DNA of 64,000 nt from Kitasatospora sp. NBC_01250 (GTDB lineage: Bacteria; Actinomycetota; Actinomycetes; Streptomycetales; Streptomycetaceae), in contig NZ_CP108476.1 of NCBI RefSeq assembly GCF_036226465.1, positions 3,968,001 through 4,032,000 of the forward strand, given 5' to 3'. A program made the translations under genes and the position numbers. A model generated the notes under the pieces. The model had not been told where the DNA came from. It saw nothing but the letters and a program-made list of their open reading frames with translations, and ran no database searches. Below, piece after piece: positions 44,544 to 52,104 of the stretch. Each line of letters opens with the position of its first letter. The stretch's first letter is position 1.

Positions 44544-44975
44544 TCACCGGTGCTCGCCGTTCGGCAGGCCGTGCAGCACCCACCGCTCCGCACGCACCCG
44601 CCGCCGCGGCCACGTCGCCGAGCACGCGGCCAGCAGCGCGACAGCGGTCAGCAGCCCCGCCCTCGCGCACTCGACGCCGCCCCCGGCCCACCCCAGCACC
44701 GCGTACCGGTGCACCACGTACCCGTTGTAGAACAGCCACTGCACACCACCGATCAGCGGCGCCGCCACCGGTCGCGAGCGCCGCCCGAGCAGCGCGCCGA
44801 GCACCGCGAAGGCACCCAGCGCGACCCAGCCGGCCCGCAACTCCCCCACCCCGGCGAGCCCGAGCACCAGCCCGGCACTGCCGAGGAACGCGAACGCGCC
44901 GGACAGCGGCACCGGCAGCCGGCCCACCACCGGGCGGTAGCGGCGCCCACCCGGACGCGCTGTGTAGAAGAACAT
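44544..44975 (-). CDS. Small four-helix membrane protein
   Basis: 143 residues from the ATG at 44975; there is no good ribosome site, but it starts 9 bases after the universal stress protein stop, so coupling is likely. Four hydrophobic segments (VPLSGAFAFLGSAGLVLGLAG, WVALGAFAVLGALLG, LIGGVQWLFYNGY, GLLTAVALLAACSA) are joined by short loops and Arg-rich turns. No family is recognised. The context is K+ transporters and a stress protein. Confidence 0.6.
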   Translation of the reverse strand: MFFYTARPGGRRYRPVVGRLPVPLSGAFAFLGSAGLVLGLAGVGELRAGWVALGAFAVLGALLGRRSRPVAAPLIGGVQWLFYNGYVVHRYAVLGWAGGGVECARAGLLTAVALLAACSATWPRRRVRAERWVLHGLPNGEHR

Positions 44976-44983
44976 CGACGTGG

Positions 44984-45514
44984 TCAGTGACTCGAACCGG
45001 TCATCTCCATCGTCTCCATCGGCAAATGACACGCATTGCGCCGCTCGAACGACGCCAGCTCGCGCAGCAGTTGCGGCTGGGGCACCGTCAGCACCGGACA
45101 ACCCGCGTGCCGCACGCAGTAGTTGGTCACCGACGGCCGCAACCGCCGCCACCACGGGCCACCGCCCGCACCCACGATCAGCACGTCGTCCGGCCCGTTG
45201 GCCGCCGCCACCAGCGCCGGCCCCGCCTCCCCGCGCACCGCGACACACTTCAGCGGCACCCCCGCCAGCCCACTCGGGAACGCCTCCCCCAGCGCCGTCC
45301 CGAGCCGCTCGACCGCCGCCTCCCGGCACACCGACGCCAGCGGCGGACACGGCGCTCGCCGCACACTGTGCTCACCCCCCGGCGGCGTCCACGCCAGCAC
45401 GGTCAACAGCTCGGCCCCACCGCGCCGCGCCTCCTCGGCCGCCCGGTGCAGCGCCGCCAGACTCCCCAGCGACCCACTGACACCCACGACGACCCGCCGC
45501 CGCTCACCCATCAC
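44984..45514 (-). CDS. Universal stress protein family protein
   Basis: 176 residues with the alpha/beta UspA fold: VVVGVSGSLGSLAALHRAAEEA at the start, LLTVLAWTP, and the nucleotide-binding end DVLIVGAGGG, then RPSVTNYCVRHAGCPVLTVP (the usual GxxGxxxxxxxxxGS has Arg-Pro-Ser). The ATP-binding site is therefore slightly altered. It is first in a unit with the small membrane protein and near K+ transporters, many of which respond to c-di-AMP or ATP through Usp domains. Confidence 0.8.
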   Translation of the reverse strand: MMGERRRVVVGVSGSLGSLAALHRAAEEARRGGAELLTVLAWTPPGGEHSVRRAPCPPLASVCREAAVERLGTALGEAFPSGLAGVPLKCVAVRGEAGPALVAAANGPDDVLIVGAGGGPWWRRLRPSVTNYCVRHAGCPVLTVPQPQLLRELASFERRNACHLPMETMEMTGSSH

Positions 45515-45752
45515 TGCCCGCCCTCCTCCGCCGACCCGTCACCCCCCAGCCAACCGAGCCGCCCCCACTCCCCATCACCCCTTTGACACAACCCTGACGC
45601 CCCCACCCCCCATCCCAACGCCCCCCTGACACCTGCCCCCACCCACAGGGCACCCCCGCACACCCCCCGGATCCCCGCTCAACGCCGGCCTCCGGCAACA
45701 CGCCCCGTGCCAAGCCACCGGCGCACCCCAGCCTCCGCACCTGGACACAACA

Positions 45753-45794
45753 AAACAGCCCCTGATCCGCGTTTCCGCAGATCAGGGGCTGTTT
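45753..45794 (-). terminator. Terminator after tRNA-Tyr
   Basis: AAACAGCCCCTGATC pairs perfectly with GATCAGGGGCTGTTT (15 pairs, small inner GCG/CGC stem), 11 bases past the tRNA 3' end and followed by TTG on the minus strand. The rest of 45515-45752 is GC-rich with no feature recognised. Confidence 0.88.
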
Positions 45795-45804
45795 CTCTAT
45801 CCTG

Positions 45805-45885
45805 TGGCTGGTGCAGGGTTCGAACCTGCGTAGCTTGCGCGACAGATTTACAGTCTGCTCCCTTTGGCCGCTCGGGCAACCAGCC
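45805..45885 (-). tRNA. tRNA-Tyr (GTA)
   Basis: Class II, about 81 bases with a long variable arm. Acceptor GGCTGGT pairs with ACCAGCC, discriminator A; anticodon stem CAGA/TCTG with loop CTGTAAA gives GTA; T arm GCAGGTTCGAACCCTGC. A TAAGGT -10-like box lies at 45929-45934. Confidence 0.95.
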
Positions 45886-46077
45886 AGGATTGGTGTCTCT
45901 CGGGGCCTTGCCCCGTTCGACTGGGTAAACCTTACCTGATGACAGGGGGTGCTCCGCCACTCGATTGGGCACGGGTGATCAGAGGGTCGGGGCGGGGTGG
46001 TGCTGGATAGGCTGGGGGCGTGAGAGCCCCGCATCGGTGGGGCATGTGCTGCCGACATCGCAAGGAGACCACCACAG

Positions 46078-46566
46078 ATGGCCGACTCCAGTTTCGACAT
46101 CGTCTCGAAGGTCGAGAAGCAGGAGGTCGACAACGCGATCAACCAGACCTCCCGCGAGATCGCCACCCGCTACGACTTCAAGAACGTCGGCGCGACCATC
46201 GGCTGGACGGGCGAGCGGATCGAGCTCAAGGCTGACGGCGAGGAGCGGGTCAAGGCCATCCTCGACGTGTTCCAGAGCAAGCTGATCGCGCGCAAGATCT
46301 CGCTGAAGGCGCTGGACGCGGGCGAGCCGCAGCTGTCCGGCAAGGAGTACAAGATCTTCGCGACGATCAAGGAGGGCATCACTCAGGAGGATGCCAAGAA
46401 GGTCTCCAAGATCATCCGCGACGAGGGCCCGAAGGGCGTGAAGGCCCAGATCCAGGGCGAGGAGCTGCGCATCTCCTCGAAGAGCCGCGACGACCTGCAG
46501 GAGGTGCAGGCGCTGCTCAAGGGCAAGGACCTGGACTTCGCGATCCAGTTCGTGAACTACCGCTGA
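46078..46566 (+). CDS. YajQ family nucleotide-binding protein (UPF0234)
   Basis: 162 residues, standard length, with AAGGAG about 10 bases before the ATG. Conserved family sequence throughout: [57 protein letters not shown], and FAIQFVNYR at the end. Two ferredoxin-like domains. Xanthomonas relatives bind c-di-GMP and act with a regulator; in actinobacteria the role is unsettled. It is divergent from tRNA-Tyr. Confidence 0.95.
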   Translation: MADSSFDIVSKVEKQEVDNAINQTSREIATRYDFKNVGATIGWTGERIELKADGEERVKAILDVFQSKLIARKISLKALDAGEPQLSGKEYKIFATIKEGITQEDAKKVSKIIRDEGPKGVKAQIQGEELRISSKSRDDLQEVQALLKGKDLDFAIQFVNYR

Positions 46567-46586
46567 CGGGCCAGGCCCAACCGCGT

Positions 46587-46620
46587 GATGGCCGTGTCCG
46601 GGCTTCCGGGCGCGGCCATC
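46587..46620 (+). terminator. Terminator after yajQ
   Basis: GATGGCCG (46587-46594) pairs with CGGCCATC (46613-46620) with an inner CCGG/CCGG stem, 20 bases after the stop. There is no T tract. Confidence 0.55.
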
Positions 46621-46933
46621 GGCCGTAGCGGCCGGGGCGGGCATCGCACCGGCAGGATCGGCTCGCGGCCCGGCGACTGAGGCACGGTCACGATGGGGCG
46701 GGCGCCCCGGCAAGCGGGCGAGGACCTGGGGATGCACGACGGGCCCGCCCAACTGACCGTCGTCCTGGATGGTTTGATGCTCCCACTGAGCATGCGCCGC
46801 CCGGCGTATCCGCCTCGCCGAGAGGGCCGGGCGCGACCCCGCAGAGCGGTCGGTCCCCGGCGGTGACGGACCGGCGATGCCTACTGCATCCGGACCGCAC
46901 GCGGACCTGAAGTCGCGGTTGCGGAAGTTTCCT

Positions 46934-47011
46934 GAGAATTTGGTGTAAGTCCGCTGGACGCCGGGGTGCCCCGCAAATGGGTTCGAACCGGTCAAGTCCA
47001 GGCCAGGTGGC
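46934..47011 (+). other. Conserved-looking leader segment with cobalamin-riboswitch-like pieces (tentative)
   Basis: In the roughly 540-base gap before the PAP2 gene, three pieces appear in the order seen in cobalamin riboswitches: GAGAATTTGGTGTAAGTCC (46934-46952), GTGCCCCGCAAATGGG (46966-46981) and GTCAAGTCCAGG (46991-47002). The middle spacing is far too short for a complete element, so it may be a variant, a relic or chance. The rest of the gap has an AT-rich patch (GTAATTCTTAAAAAACGAGC, 47089-47108) and no gene I can support. Confidence 0.25.
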
Positions 47012-47158
47012 TCCCGAAGGGTGGGCAGCACGCCAGGCACGGAGGCAGGATCGGGGCGCGACGGCACGGGGCCGACGCCCGGGCTCAGTAATTCTTAAAA
47101 AACGAGCATTACGTTGACCCGGCTTGCCCCACCAGATCTCTCGAAGGGGACGCCACCG

Positions 47159-48520
47159 GTGACCAGCCCGCTCCACCTCGTCCGCTCCTCCGCCGACGCG
47201 ACCCGTCCGGCGCCGGTCGGCTCCCCATCGACCGCCGAGGCCCCAGCGCAGGGCGCGGCCAACGGTTCCTCAGGCGTTGCCAACGGTTCCTCAGGTGTCA
47301 GCGGCAAGCGCTCGGGGCCACCACCGACGGGGTGGCACGGCCGGCTGGCCGTGGTCCGGGAGAGGCTCGCGCCGGTGAGCGAACGGCTGGCCGTCGTCCG
47401 GTACCGGACCCGGCATCTGCGGTTCCTGGCCTGGCCGCTCTACGGCTTCCTGCTCTGGCGGTACGTCGCGGACAACGGGCTGCCGTACCAGAACGACGTG
47501 GTCTTCTGCTGGCTGATCGGCGCACTGGTCGCCGGCGCCGTGCACAGCGGCTACCGGGGCGGCTGGCTGCGGGTGCTGCGGGACTGGATCCCCGTGATGG
47601 GGGCCGTCTACGTCTACTCGCTGCTGCGCGGCTACGGCGCCCACACCCCGTGGGCGGTGCACTACGCGCCGCAGATCGCCATCGACAAGGTCTTCGGCTT
47701 CGGTCAGGTGTGGACCGTGCGGCTGCAGCACTGGCTGTACACGCCGGGCCACCCGCACTGGTACGACTACCTGTGCACCACCGTCTACATGTCGCACTTC
47801 TTCGCGATCTTCGTGGTCCTGGCCGCGCTCTGGCGGCGGCGGCACGACCGGTTCACCCGGCTGCTCGCGTTCTACCTGGCGCTGACCTTCGCCGGCTTCG
47901 CGACGTACATCCTGTACCCCGCCGACCCGCCGTGGCTGGCCGCGCAGAACGCGCACCTGCCGCAGCTGACCCGGGTGGTCTCGGACGTGCTGACCCAGAG
48001 CGGGCTGCCCCGGGCCGGGTCGATCTTCGAGAACGGCAGCCAGTTCGACAACGACGTGGCGGCGATGCCCTCGCTGCACGCCGCGTACCCGATGCTGCTG
48101 GCGCTCTTCTTCTGGCCGACGGCCGGGCGCAAGCTGCGGGTGCTGCTGGCCGCCTATCCGCTGGCGATGGCGTTCACCCTGGTCTACGGCGCCGAGCACT
48201 TCGTGATCGACGTGCTGATGGGCTGGCTCTACGCCGCGGTGGTGGTCTTCGGTCTGGGCCGGCTGCTGGACCGCCGTGCGGCGAAGCGGCAGGCGCGTCA
48301 GGCCCGCGAGCTGCTCGCCACCCGGGCCTCGGCCACCAGTGACGAGCCGACCGGCGCGACGGCAACGGCGACCGCGCGGGTGAGGACGGCAGCGGTGACC
48401 GCGCCGGCATCGACGACGACGCCACCGACTGCGGCACCGGCGGCCTCACCGCTGACGCCCACAGCGGCGAAGGCAGCGAAGGCAACGAAGGCCGCAGCAG
48501 CGACGACCACGACGAGCTAG
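47159..48520 (+). CDS. PAP2-superfamily membrane phosphatase/transferase (Aur1/IPT-like)
   Basis: 453 residues from GTG at 47159, which has AAGGGGA upstream; a TTG at 47114 would add 15. A disordered N-terminus of about 75 residues (containing a duplicated NGSSGV) is followed by six membrane helices and the acid-phosphatase motifs MPSLHAAYPMLLAL and YGAEHFVIDVLMGWLYA. The tail is Ala/Thr-rich and low complexity. The family cleaves or transfers phospholipid headgroups at the membrane. The substrate is unknown; inositol-phospholipid transfer is a possibility by family. Confidence 0.82.
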   Translation: MTSPLHLVRSSADATRPAPVGSPSTAEAPAQGAANGSSGVANGSSGVSGKRSGPPPTGWHGRLAVVRERLAPVSERLAVVRYRTRHLRFLAWPLYGFLLWRYVADNGLPYQNDVVFCWLIGALVAGAVHSGYRGGWLRVLRDWIPVMGAVYVYSLLRGYGAHTPWAVHYAPQIAIDKVFGFGQVWTVRLQHWLYTPGHPHWYDYLCTTVYMSHFFAIFVVLAALWRRRHDRFTRLLAFYLALTFAGFATYILYPADPPWLAAQNAHLPQLTRVVSDVLTQSGLPRAGSIFENGSQFDNDVAAMPSLHAAYPMLLALFFWPTAGRKLRVLLAAYPLAMAFTLVYGAEHFVIDVLMGWLYAAVVVFGLGRLLDRRAAKRQARQARELLATRASATSDEPTGATATATARVRTAAVTAPASTTTPPTAAPAASPLTPTAAKAAKATKAAAATTTTS

Positions 48521-48649
48521 CAAGCACACAGCGAGCCCGGGCCCACAGCACGGGCGACCGGGTCGGTAGGGACGGAGCGGGGCAGCCGGGTCGGCCCGGC
48601 TGCCCCGTGCGCCTTCCGGGCGGAGCGGCGGGCGGGGCAGACTGTTCCG

Positions 48650-49216
48650 GTGCAGAATCCCTCCCCCGTGACCCCGTTCCGCCCCAATGCCGACCAGCTG
48701 GCAGCGGCCCAGGACGTGACCATCCCCGATGTCTCGGCGCCAGGACTGCGGGTGCTGTTCTGCGGGATCAACCCCGGGCTCTGGTCCGGGGCCACCGGGC
48801 ATCACTTCGCGCGGCCCGGCAACCGGTTCTGGCCGTCGCTGTACCGCTCCGGTTTCACCTCCCGGCAGTTGCGGCCGGACGAGCAGGGCGAACTGCTGGA
48901 GCTGGGCCTGGGCATCACCAACGTGGTCGCCCGGGCCAGCGCGAAGGCCGATGAGCTGACCCGGGCCGAGCTGAAGGAGGGCGGCGCGGCACTGGTCGAA
49001 CGGGTGACCCGGTTGCGGCCCCGGGTACTGGCGGTGTTGGGCATCGGGGCGTACCGCACGGCCTTCGGGCACCCGCGCGCGTCAATCGGACCGCAGGCGG
49101 AAGGGGTGGGCGAGACCGAGGTCTGGGTGCTGCCCAACCCCAGCGGCCTCAACGCCCACTACTCGCTGGACGCGCTGGCGGCAGAGTTCCGCAAGCTGCG
49201 CGAGGCCGTGGAGTGA
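48650..49216 (+). CDS. mug: G/U mismatch-specific DNA glycosylase
   Basis: 188 residues from GTG at 48650. Uracil-DNA-glycosylase superfamily: FCGINPGLWSGATGHHFARPGNRFWP (motif 1, GINPG with the Asn typical of Mug) and VLPNPSGLNAHY (motif 2). It removes uracil or ethenocytosine from mismatches in base excision repair. No ribosome site is visible, so translation may be leaderless. It is a stand-alone gene followed by the palindrome cluster of the oxidoreductase gene. Confidence 0.9.
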   Translation: MQNPSPVTPFRPNADQLAAAQDVTIPDVSAPGLRVLFCGINPGLWSGATGHHFARPGNRFWPSLYRSGFTSRQLRPDEQGELLELGLGITNVVARASAKADELTRAELKEGGAALVERVTRLRPRVLAVLGIGAYRTAFGHPRASIGPQAEGVGETEVWVLPNPSGLNAHYSLDALAAEFRKLREAVE

Positions 49217-49247
49217 GCTGCGGCGGCTGCTCCCAGAGCGGGTAGGC

Positions 49248-49303
49248 GTTCTTGCATGAACAGTCATGCAAGAACGGTCATGCATGAACGGTCATGCAAG
49301 AAC
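49248..49303. repeat. Array of four 12-base repeats (one inverted, three direct at 14-base period)
   Basis: GTTCTTGCATGA (49248-49259) is the exact reverse complement of TCATGCAAGAAC at 49264-49275. That 12-mer recurs at 49278-49289 (one change, making TCATGCATGA, itself palindromic) and exactly at 49292-49303. It lies between mug and the oxidoreductase gene and looks like a multi-site operator. Confidence 0.75.
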
Positions 49304-49314
49304 TCCCGCGCACA

Positions 49315-49334
49315 ATGAATGACCGCTCATTCAT
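49315..49334. promoter_or_regulatory. Palindrome ATGAATGA-N4-TCATTCAT (TetR-type operator candidate)
   Basis: Perfect 8-base arms (49315-49322 and 49327-49334) with spacer CCGC, typical of TetR-family operators. It is 150 bases before the oxidoreductase start. The half-site core TGA/TCA is shared with the neighbouring repeats. Confidence 0.6.
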
Positions 49335-49368
49335 AAACCACCCCCGCCACCCCCGCCCAGCAGGCCTA

Positions 49369-49391
49369 TTCCATGAATCGCGCTCATGGAA
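49369..49391. promoter_or_regulatory. Palindrome TTCCATGA-N7-TCATGGAA
   Basis: Perfect 8-base arms (49369-49376, 49384-49391), spacer of 7, about 96 bases upstream of the oxidoreductase ATG. Third member of the palindrome cluster; the same ATGA/TCAT core appears in all. Confidence 0.5.
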
Positions 49392-49486
49392 GCCCCCCGC
49401 TCCATCAACGCGCCCCTCTGCAACCCCTTCTCCCGCGCTCCTACGGTGATCGCATTCCCACCCGCCGATCCCCTCCGGAGCTCGCG

Positions 49487-50494
49487 ATGTCCCGTCAACC
49501 CATGGCCGTCCACCTGGTTTCCCGCCCCGTCGGCCGCCCCAGCGCCGACAACTTCACCTTCGTGGCGGATCAGCTCGCTCCGCTCACCCCCGGCAGCGCG
49601 CTGGTCGAGAACATCTACCTCTCCGTCGACCCCTACATGCGCGAGGCGATGGACGAGGGCGGGTGGGAGCTGAACACTCCCCTGGAGGGTCGCTCGATCG
49701 GCCGAGTCATCGAGTCCCGGACACCCGAACTCTCCATCGGCGACCTGGTCTTCCACCGGAATGCCTGGCGCACCCACGCCGTGGTCACCGCCACGGAGGT
49801 GCGCGTGCTGCCGCCGCTCGCGGGTGTGCCGCTGAGCACCCACCTCAGCCTGCTCGGCGGCACCGGACTGAGCGCCTACGTCGGGCTGACCCAGGTCCTG
49901 CGCCTGCAACCCGGCGAGTCGATCTTCATCTCGGGCGCGGCCGGCGGCGTCGGTACCGCGGCCGGCCAGATCGCCCAGTTGCTCGGCGCGAGCCGGATCA
50001 TCGGGAGCGCCGGATCCGACGCCAAGGTCGAGCACCTCACCGAGCGGGCCGGCTTCTCCGCCGCCTTCAACTACCACGACGGCCCGGTGGGCGAACTGCT
50101 GCGCGCGGCAGCACCCGAGGGCATCGACACCTTCCTCGACAACGTCGGCGGCGACCACCTCGAAGGCGCCATCGACGTGCTGCGCGACCACGGGCGGATC
50201 GCCTGGTGCGGCGCGGTGGCCCAGTACAGCAGCGTCGAGCCGCCCGCCGCGCCGCGCAACCTCTACGCCGTCGTCGGCAAGAGCCTGCGGCTGGACGGCT
50301 TCCTGGTCCGCGAATACCGGCACCTCCAGCAGGAGTTGACGGGCTTCCTGGTTCCGCACATCCGCTCCGGGCGGATCCGGGCGGACGAGACGGTGGTCAC
50401 GGGCTTCGAGAACGTCGTGACCGCGTTCCTCGGCATGCTCGACGGCGCGAACATCGGCAAGATGATCGTCCAGGTCGGCGACGCCGACTCCTGA
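49487..50494 (+). CDS. NADP-dependent MDR-family oxidoreductase (2-alkenal reductase type)
   Basis: 335 residues from the ATG at 49487, with GGAG 6 bases upstream; an upstream frame from 49373 crosses the operator region and is not used. Zinc-free medium-chain reductase of the leukotriene B4 dehydrogenase/CurA type: VHLVSRPVGRPSADNF, SVDPYMREAMD, nucleotide-binding FISGAAGGVGTAAGQIAQLLG, and FDNVGG-like FLDNVGGDHL. It reduces alpha,beta-unsaturated carbonyls. It is probably controlled by the palindrome cluster, whose regulator is not in the immediate neighbourhood. It converges with the next gene (3 bases between). Confidence 0.88.
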   Translation: MSRQPMAVHLVSRPVGRPSADNFTFVADQLAPLTPGSALVENIYLSVDPYMREAMDEGGWELNTPLEGRSIGRVIESRTPELSIGDLVFHRNAWRTHAVVTATEVRVLPPLAGVPLSTHLSLLGGTGLSAYVGLTQVLRLQPGESIFISGAAGGVGTAAGQIAQLLGASRIIGSAGSDAKVEHLTERAGFSAAFNYHDGPVGELLRAAAPEGIDTFLDNVGGDHLEGAIDVLRDHGRIAWCGAVAQYSSVEPPAAPRNLYAVVGKSLRLDGFLVREYRHLQQELTGFLVPHIRSGRIRADETVVTGFENVVTAFLGMLDGANIGKMIVQVGDADS

Positions 50495-50497
50495 GGC

Positions 50498-51970
50498 TCA
50501 GCCGCTCCCGCCCACCGCCGGCCCCACGTAGACGCCGCGCGCCCGCATCCGCAGCGGCGCCTCGCGGTACTCCTCCATCGCATGGGCCAGCCAACCCGCC
50601 GTCCGGGCCACCGAGAAGATCACCTCGCCGGCCTCCGCCGCCATCCCGCCCAGGTGCGCGAACGCCGCCAGCGCCAGGTCCACGTTGGCGGCGTCGCCCG
50701 CCCGCGCCCGCGGCCCGCCGACCGCCCGGACCACTGCCTCGATGGCCGCCAGCACACCTTCGGCGTCCGGCAGTTGACGCATCGCCTCCAACAGCGCGCG
50801 GGCCCGGGGATCGCCCGCCGGATACAGCCGGTGCCCCGCGCCCGGGATCGCCACACCGGTGCGCAGGTACTCGGAGACCACCGGCACCGCGTCCCCGGCC
50901 GCCAGCACCTCGCCGAGCATCCGGTACGCGAGCGCGCTGGCCGCACCGTGCAACGGCCCGTCACTGGCGCCGAGGCCCGCCGAGACGACCGCGTACGGGT
51001 GCGCGCGGGCCGAGGCCGCGACCCGCGCCGCAACCGTGGACACCGCCAACTCGTGGTCGGCCAGCAGCACCAGCGCGCGGTCCAGGCACTCCACCGCGCC
51101 AGGCGTCGGCGCGGTGGGCGAGAGCCGTGTCCACAGCCGGGCGGCCAGCGAGGCGCCGGCCGGGAACTCGTCGGCTTCAGGCACCGCGCCCGCCCGCGAG
51201 GCCAGACCCGCGCCCACGCCCGCGCCCACGCCCGCACCCGCAGCCGCACCCGCAGCCGCAACCGCAGCCGCAGCCGATGGCAGCGCCTCCACCAGGGCGG
51301 CGATCAGGCCCGCCCCCACGGCCCGGACGTTCTCCTCCCGGAGGTCGAAGCGGAGCGGGTCGACGGTCGCCGCCACCGCCGCCGAGACCCGCAACCGGTC
51401 GGGCAGCCGAGCGGCGGCCGGCAGCACCTCCCCGGCCCGGCGCAGCGTGGCCACCAGCTCCCCGGGCGCCCGCAGCACCACGGCGTCCTCGCCACAGCCC
51501 CCCGCAGCCCCCGCACCCGCCGGCGCCCCCGGGGCGGCATCCGCCCCCACACCCCAGAGCCAGCCGACCACCGCCTCGAACCCGCAGCGCTCGGCGAGCC
51601 GCACGGCGTCCACCCCCCGGTAGTACAGCCGACCGTCCTCGATCAGCGTCAGCGCGGTCCGCACCGTGACCGGCTCGATCGGCGGCAGCCCGGGCACGGA
51701 ACCCGGCGACACCGCCGGCTCGGAGCCCGGCGACCGTGGCAGCCGGCGGCGCTGGCCGGCCGCCAGGGCGTCCACCTCGCGCGCATCGAAGGTGCTGCCC
51801 TTGCCGCCCGGCACCCGTTCGCTGCTCAGCAGGCCTCGGCTGGCGTACGCGTAGACGGTCGCCACCTTGACGCCGAGCAGCTCGGCGACCTGCTGCGTGC
51901 TCAACCGGCCTGTCGCGCCCGCCGGTTCGCCCGCATCCGCCGCCCCGCCCGTGGCGCTGCGCTGCTCCAT
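50498..51970 (-). CDS. Citrate-synthase-family protein with N-terminal helix-turn-helix domain
   Basis: 490 residues. Residues about 20-70 are an excisionase/MerR-like HTH (RLSTQQVAELLGVKVATVYAYASRG, STFDAREVDALA). A linker leads to a citrate-synthase fold with YYRGVDAVRLAE, SDGPLHGAASALAYRML (first His), GAGHRLYPAGDPRA (second His) and NVDLALAAFAH (Asp). An Ala/Gly/Val insertion of about 30 residues comes from a hexamer repeat in the DNA. Such fusions are known in Streptomyces next to a normal citrate synthase; a regulatory role, a weak enzyme, or both are possible. It is divergent from the normal citrate synthase gene. Confidence 0.82.
   Translation of the reverse strand: MEQRSATGGAADAGEPAGATGRLSTQQVAELLGVKVATVYAYASRGLLSSERVPGGKGSTFDAREVDALAAGQRRRLPRSPGSEPAVSPGSVPGLPPIEPVTVRTALTLIEDGRLYYRGVDAVRLAERCGFEAVVGWLWGVGADAAPGAPAGAGAAGGCGEDAVVLRAPGELVATLRRAGEVLPAAARLPDRLRVSAAVAATVDPLRFDLREENVRAVGAGLIAALVEALPSAAAAVAAAGAAAGAGVGAGVGAGLASRAGAVPEADEFPAGASLAARLWTRLSPTAPTPGAVECLDRALVLLADHELAVSTVAARVAASARAHPYAVVSAGLGASDGPLHGAASALAYRMLGEVLAAGDAVPVVSEYLRTGVAIPGAGHRLYPAGDPRARALLEAMRQLPDAEGVLAAIEAVVRAVGGPRARAGDAANVDLALAAFAHLGGMAAEAGEVIFSVARTAGWLAHAMEEYREAPLRMRARGVYVGPAVGGSG
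51207..51276. repeat. Hexamer-type tandem repeat inside the citrate-synthase-like gene
   Basis: About 70 bases of imperfect 6-base units (CGCCCA, CGCCCG, CGCACC, CGCAGC and variants) encoding an Ala/Gly/Val run on the minus strand. Unit length of 6 keeps the frame, so copy number could vary without breaking the gene. Confidence 0.7.
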
Positions 51971-52029
51971 CCCTGACCCTCTCCCTGCCCTGCCGCCCTG
52001 CCCAGCACGCTCATCTGCAGTATGTCACA

Positions 52030-52043
52030 TTGATTTCAATCAA
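52030..52043. promoter_or_regulatory. Palindrome TTGAT-N4-ATCAA in the divergent citrate synthase promoter region
   Basis: Perfect 5-base arms within a strikingly AT-rich stretch (52021-52066). The minus strand also carries repeated TGTTGAT/TGTTGTC segments here. It lies between the HTH-fused gene and the citrate synthase gene, so it is a candidate site for the HTH protein. Confidence 0.45.
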
Positions 52044-52045
52044 CA

Positions 52046-52074
52046 TTGACAACATGGATCAACACTTGGAGAGT
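52046..52074 (+). promoter_or_regulatory. Predicted citrate synthase promoter
   Basis: A perfect TTGACA (52046-52051) and a weak -10 GAGAGT (52069-52074) with a 17-base spacer; predicted start near 52081, about 24 bases before the ATG. The -35 box adjoins the palindrome at 52030-52043, so a bound protein there could block or aid polymerase. Confidence 0.5.
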
Positions 52075-52104
52075 ACCAACCGTCAGCCCCTGAAGGAGGT
52101 AGTC

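Noticed and set aside
45504-46166. Minus-strand frame passing through tRNA-Tyr
   Set aside because: It runs through a tRNA and its terminator, so it cannot be a real protein gene.
46980-46989. GGTTCGAACC resembling a tRNA T arm
   Set aside because: No acceptor, D or anticodon arms can be built around it.
45979-47067. Minus-strand frame opposite yajQ and the PAP2 leader
   Set aside because: The part opposite yajQ is a shadow; the remainder in the leader has no recognisable domain.
47114-47158. TTG start giving a longer PAP2 protein
   Set aside because: The GTG at 47159 has a better-placed ribosome site.
49248-49334. Possible CRISPR-like repeats
   Set aside because: Units are 12 bases at 14-base period with no unique spacers; they fit operators, not CRISPR.
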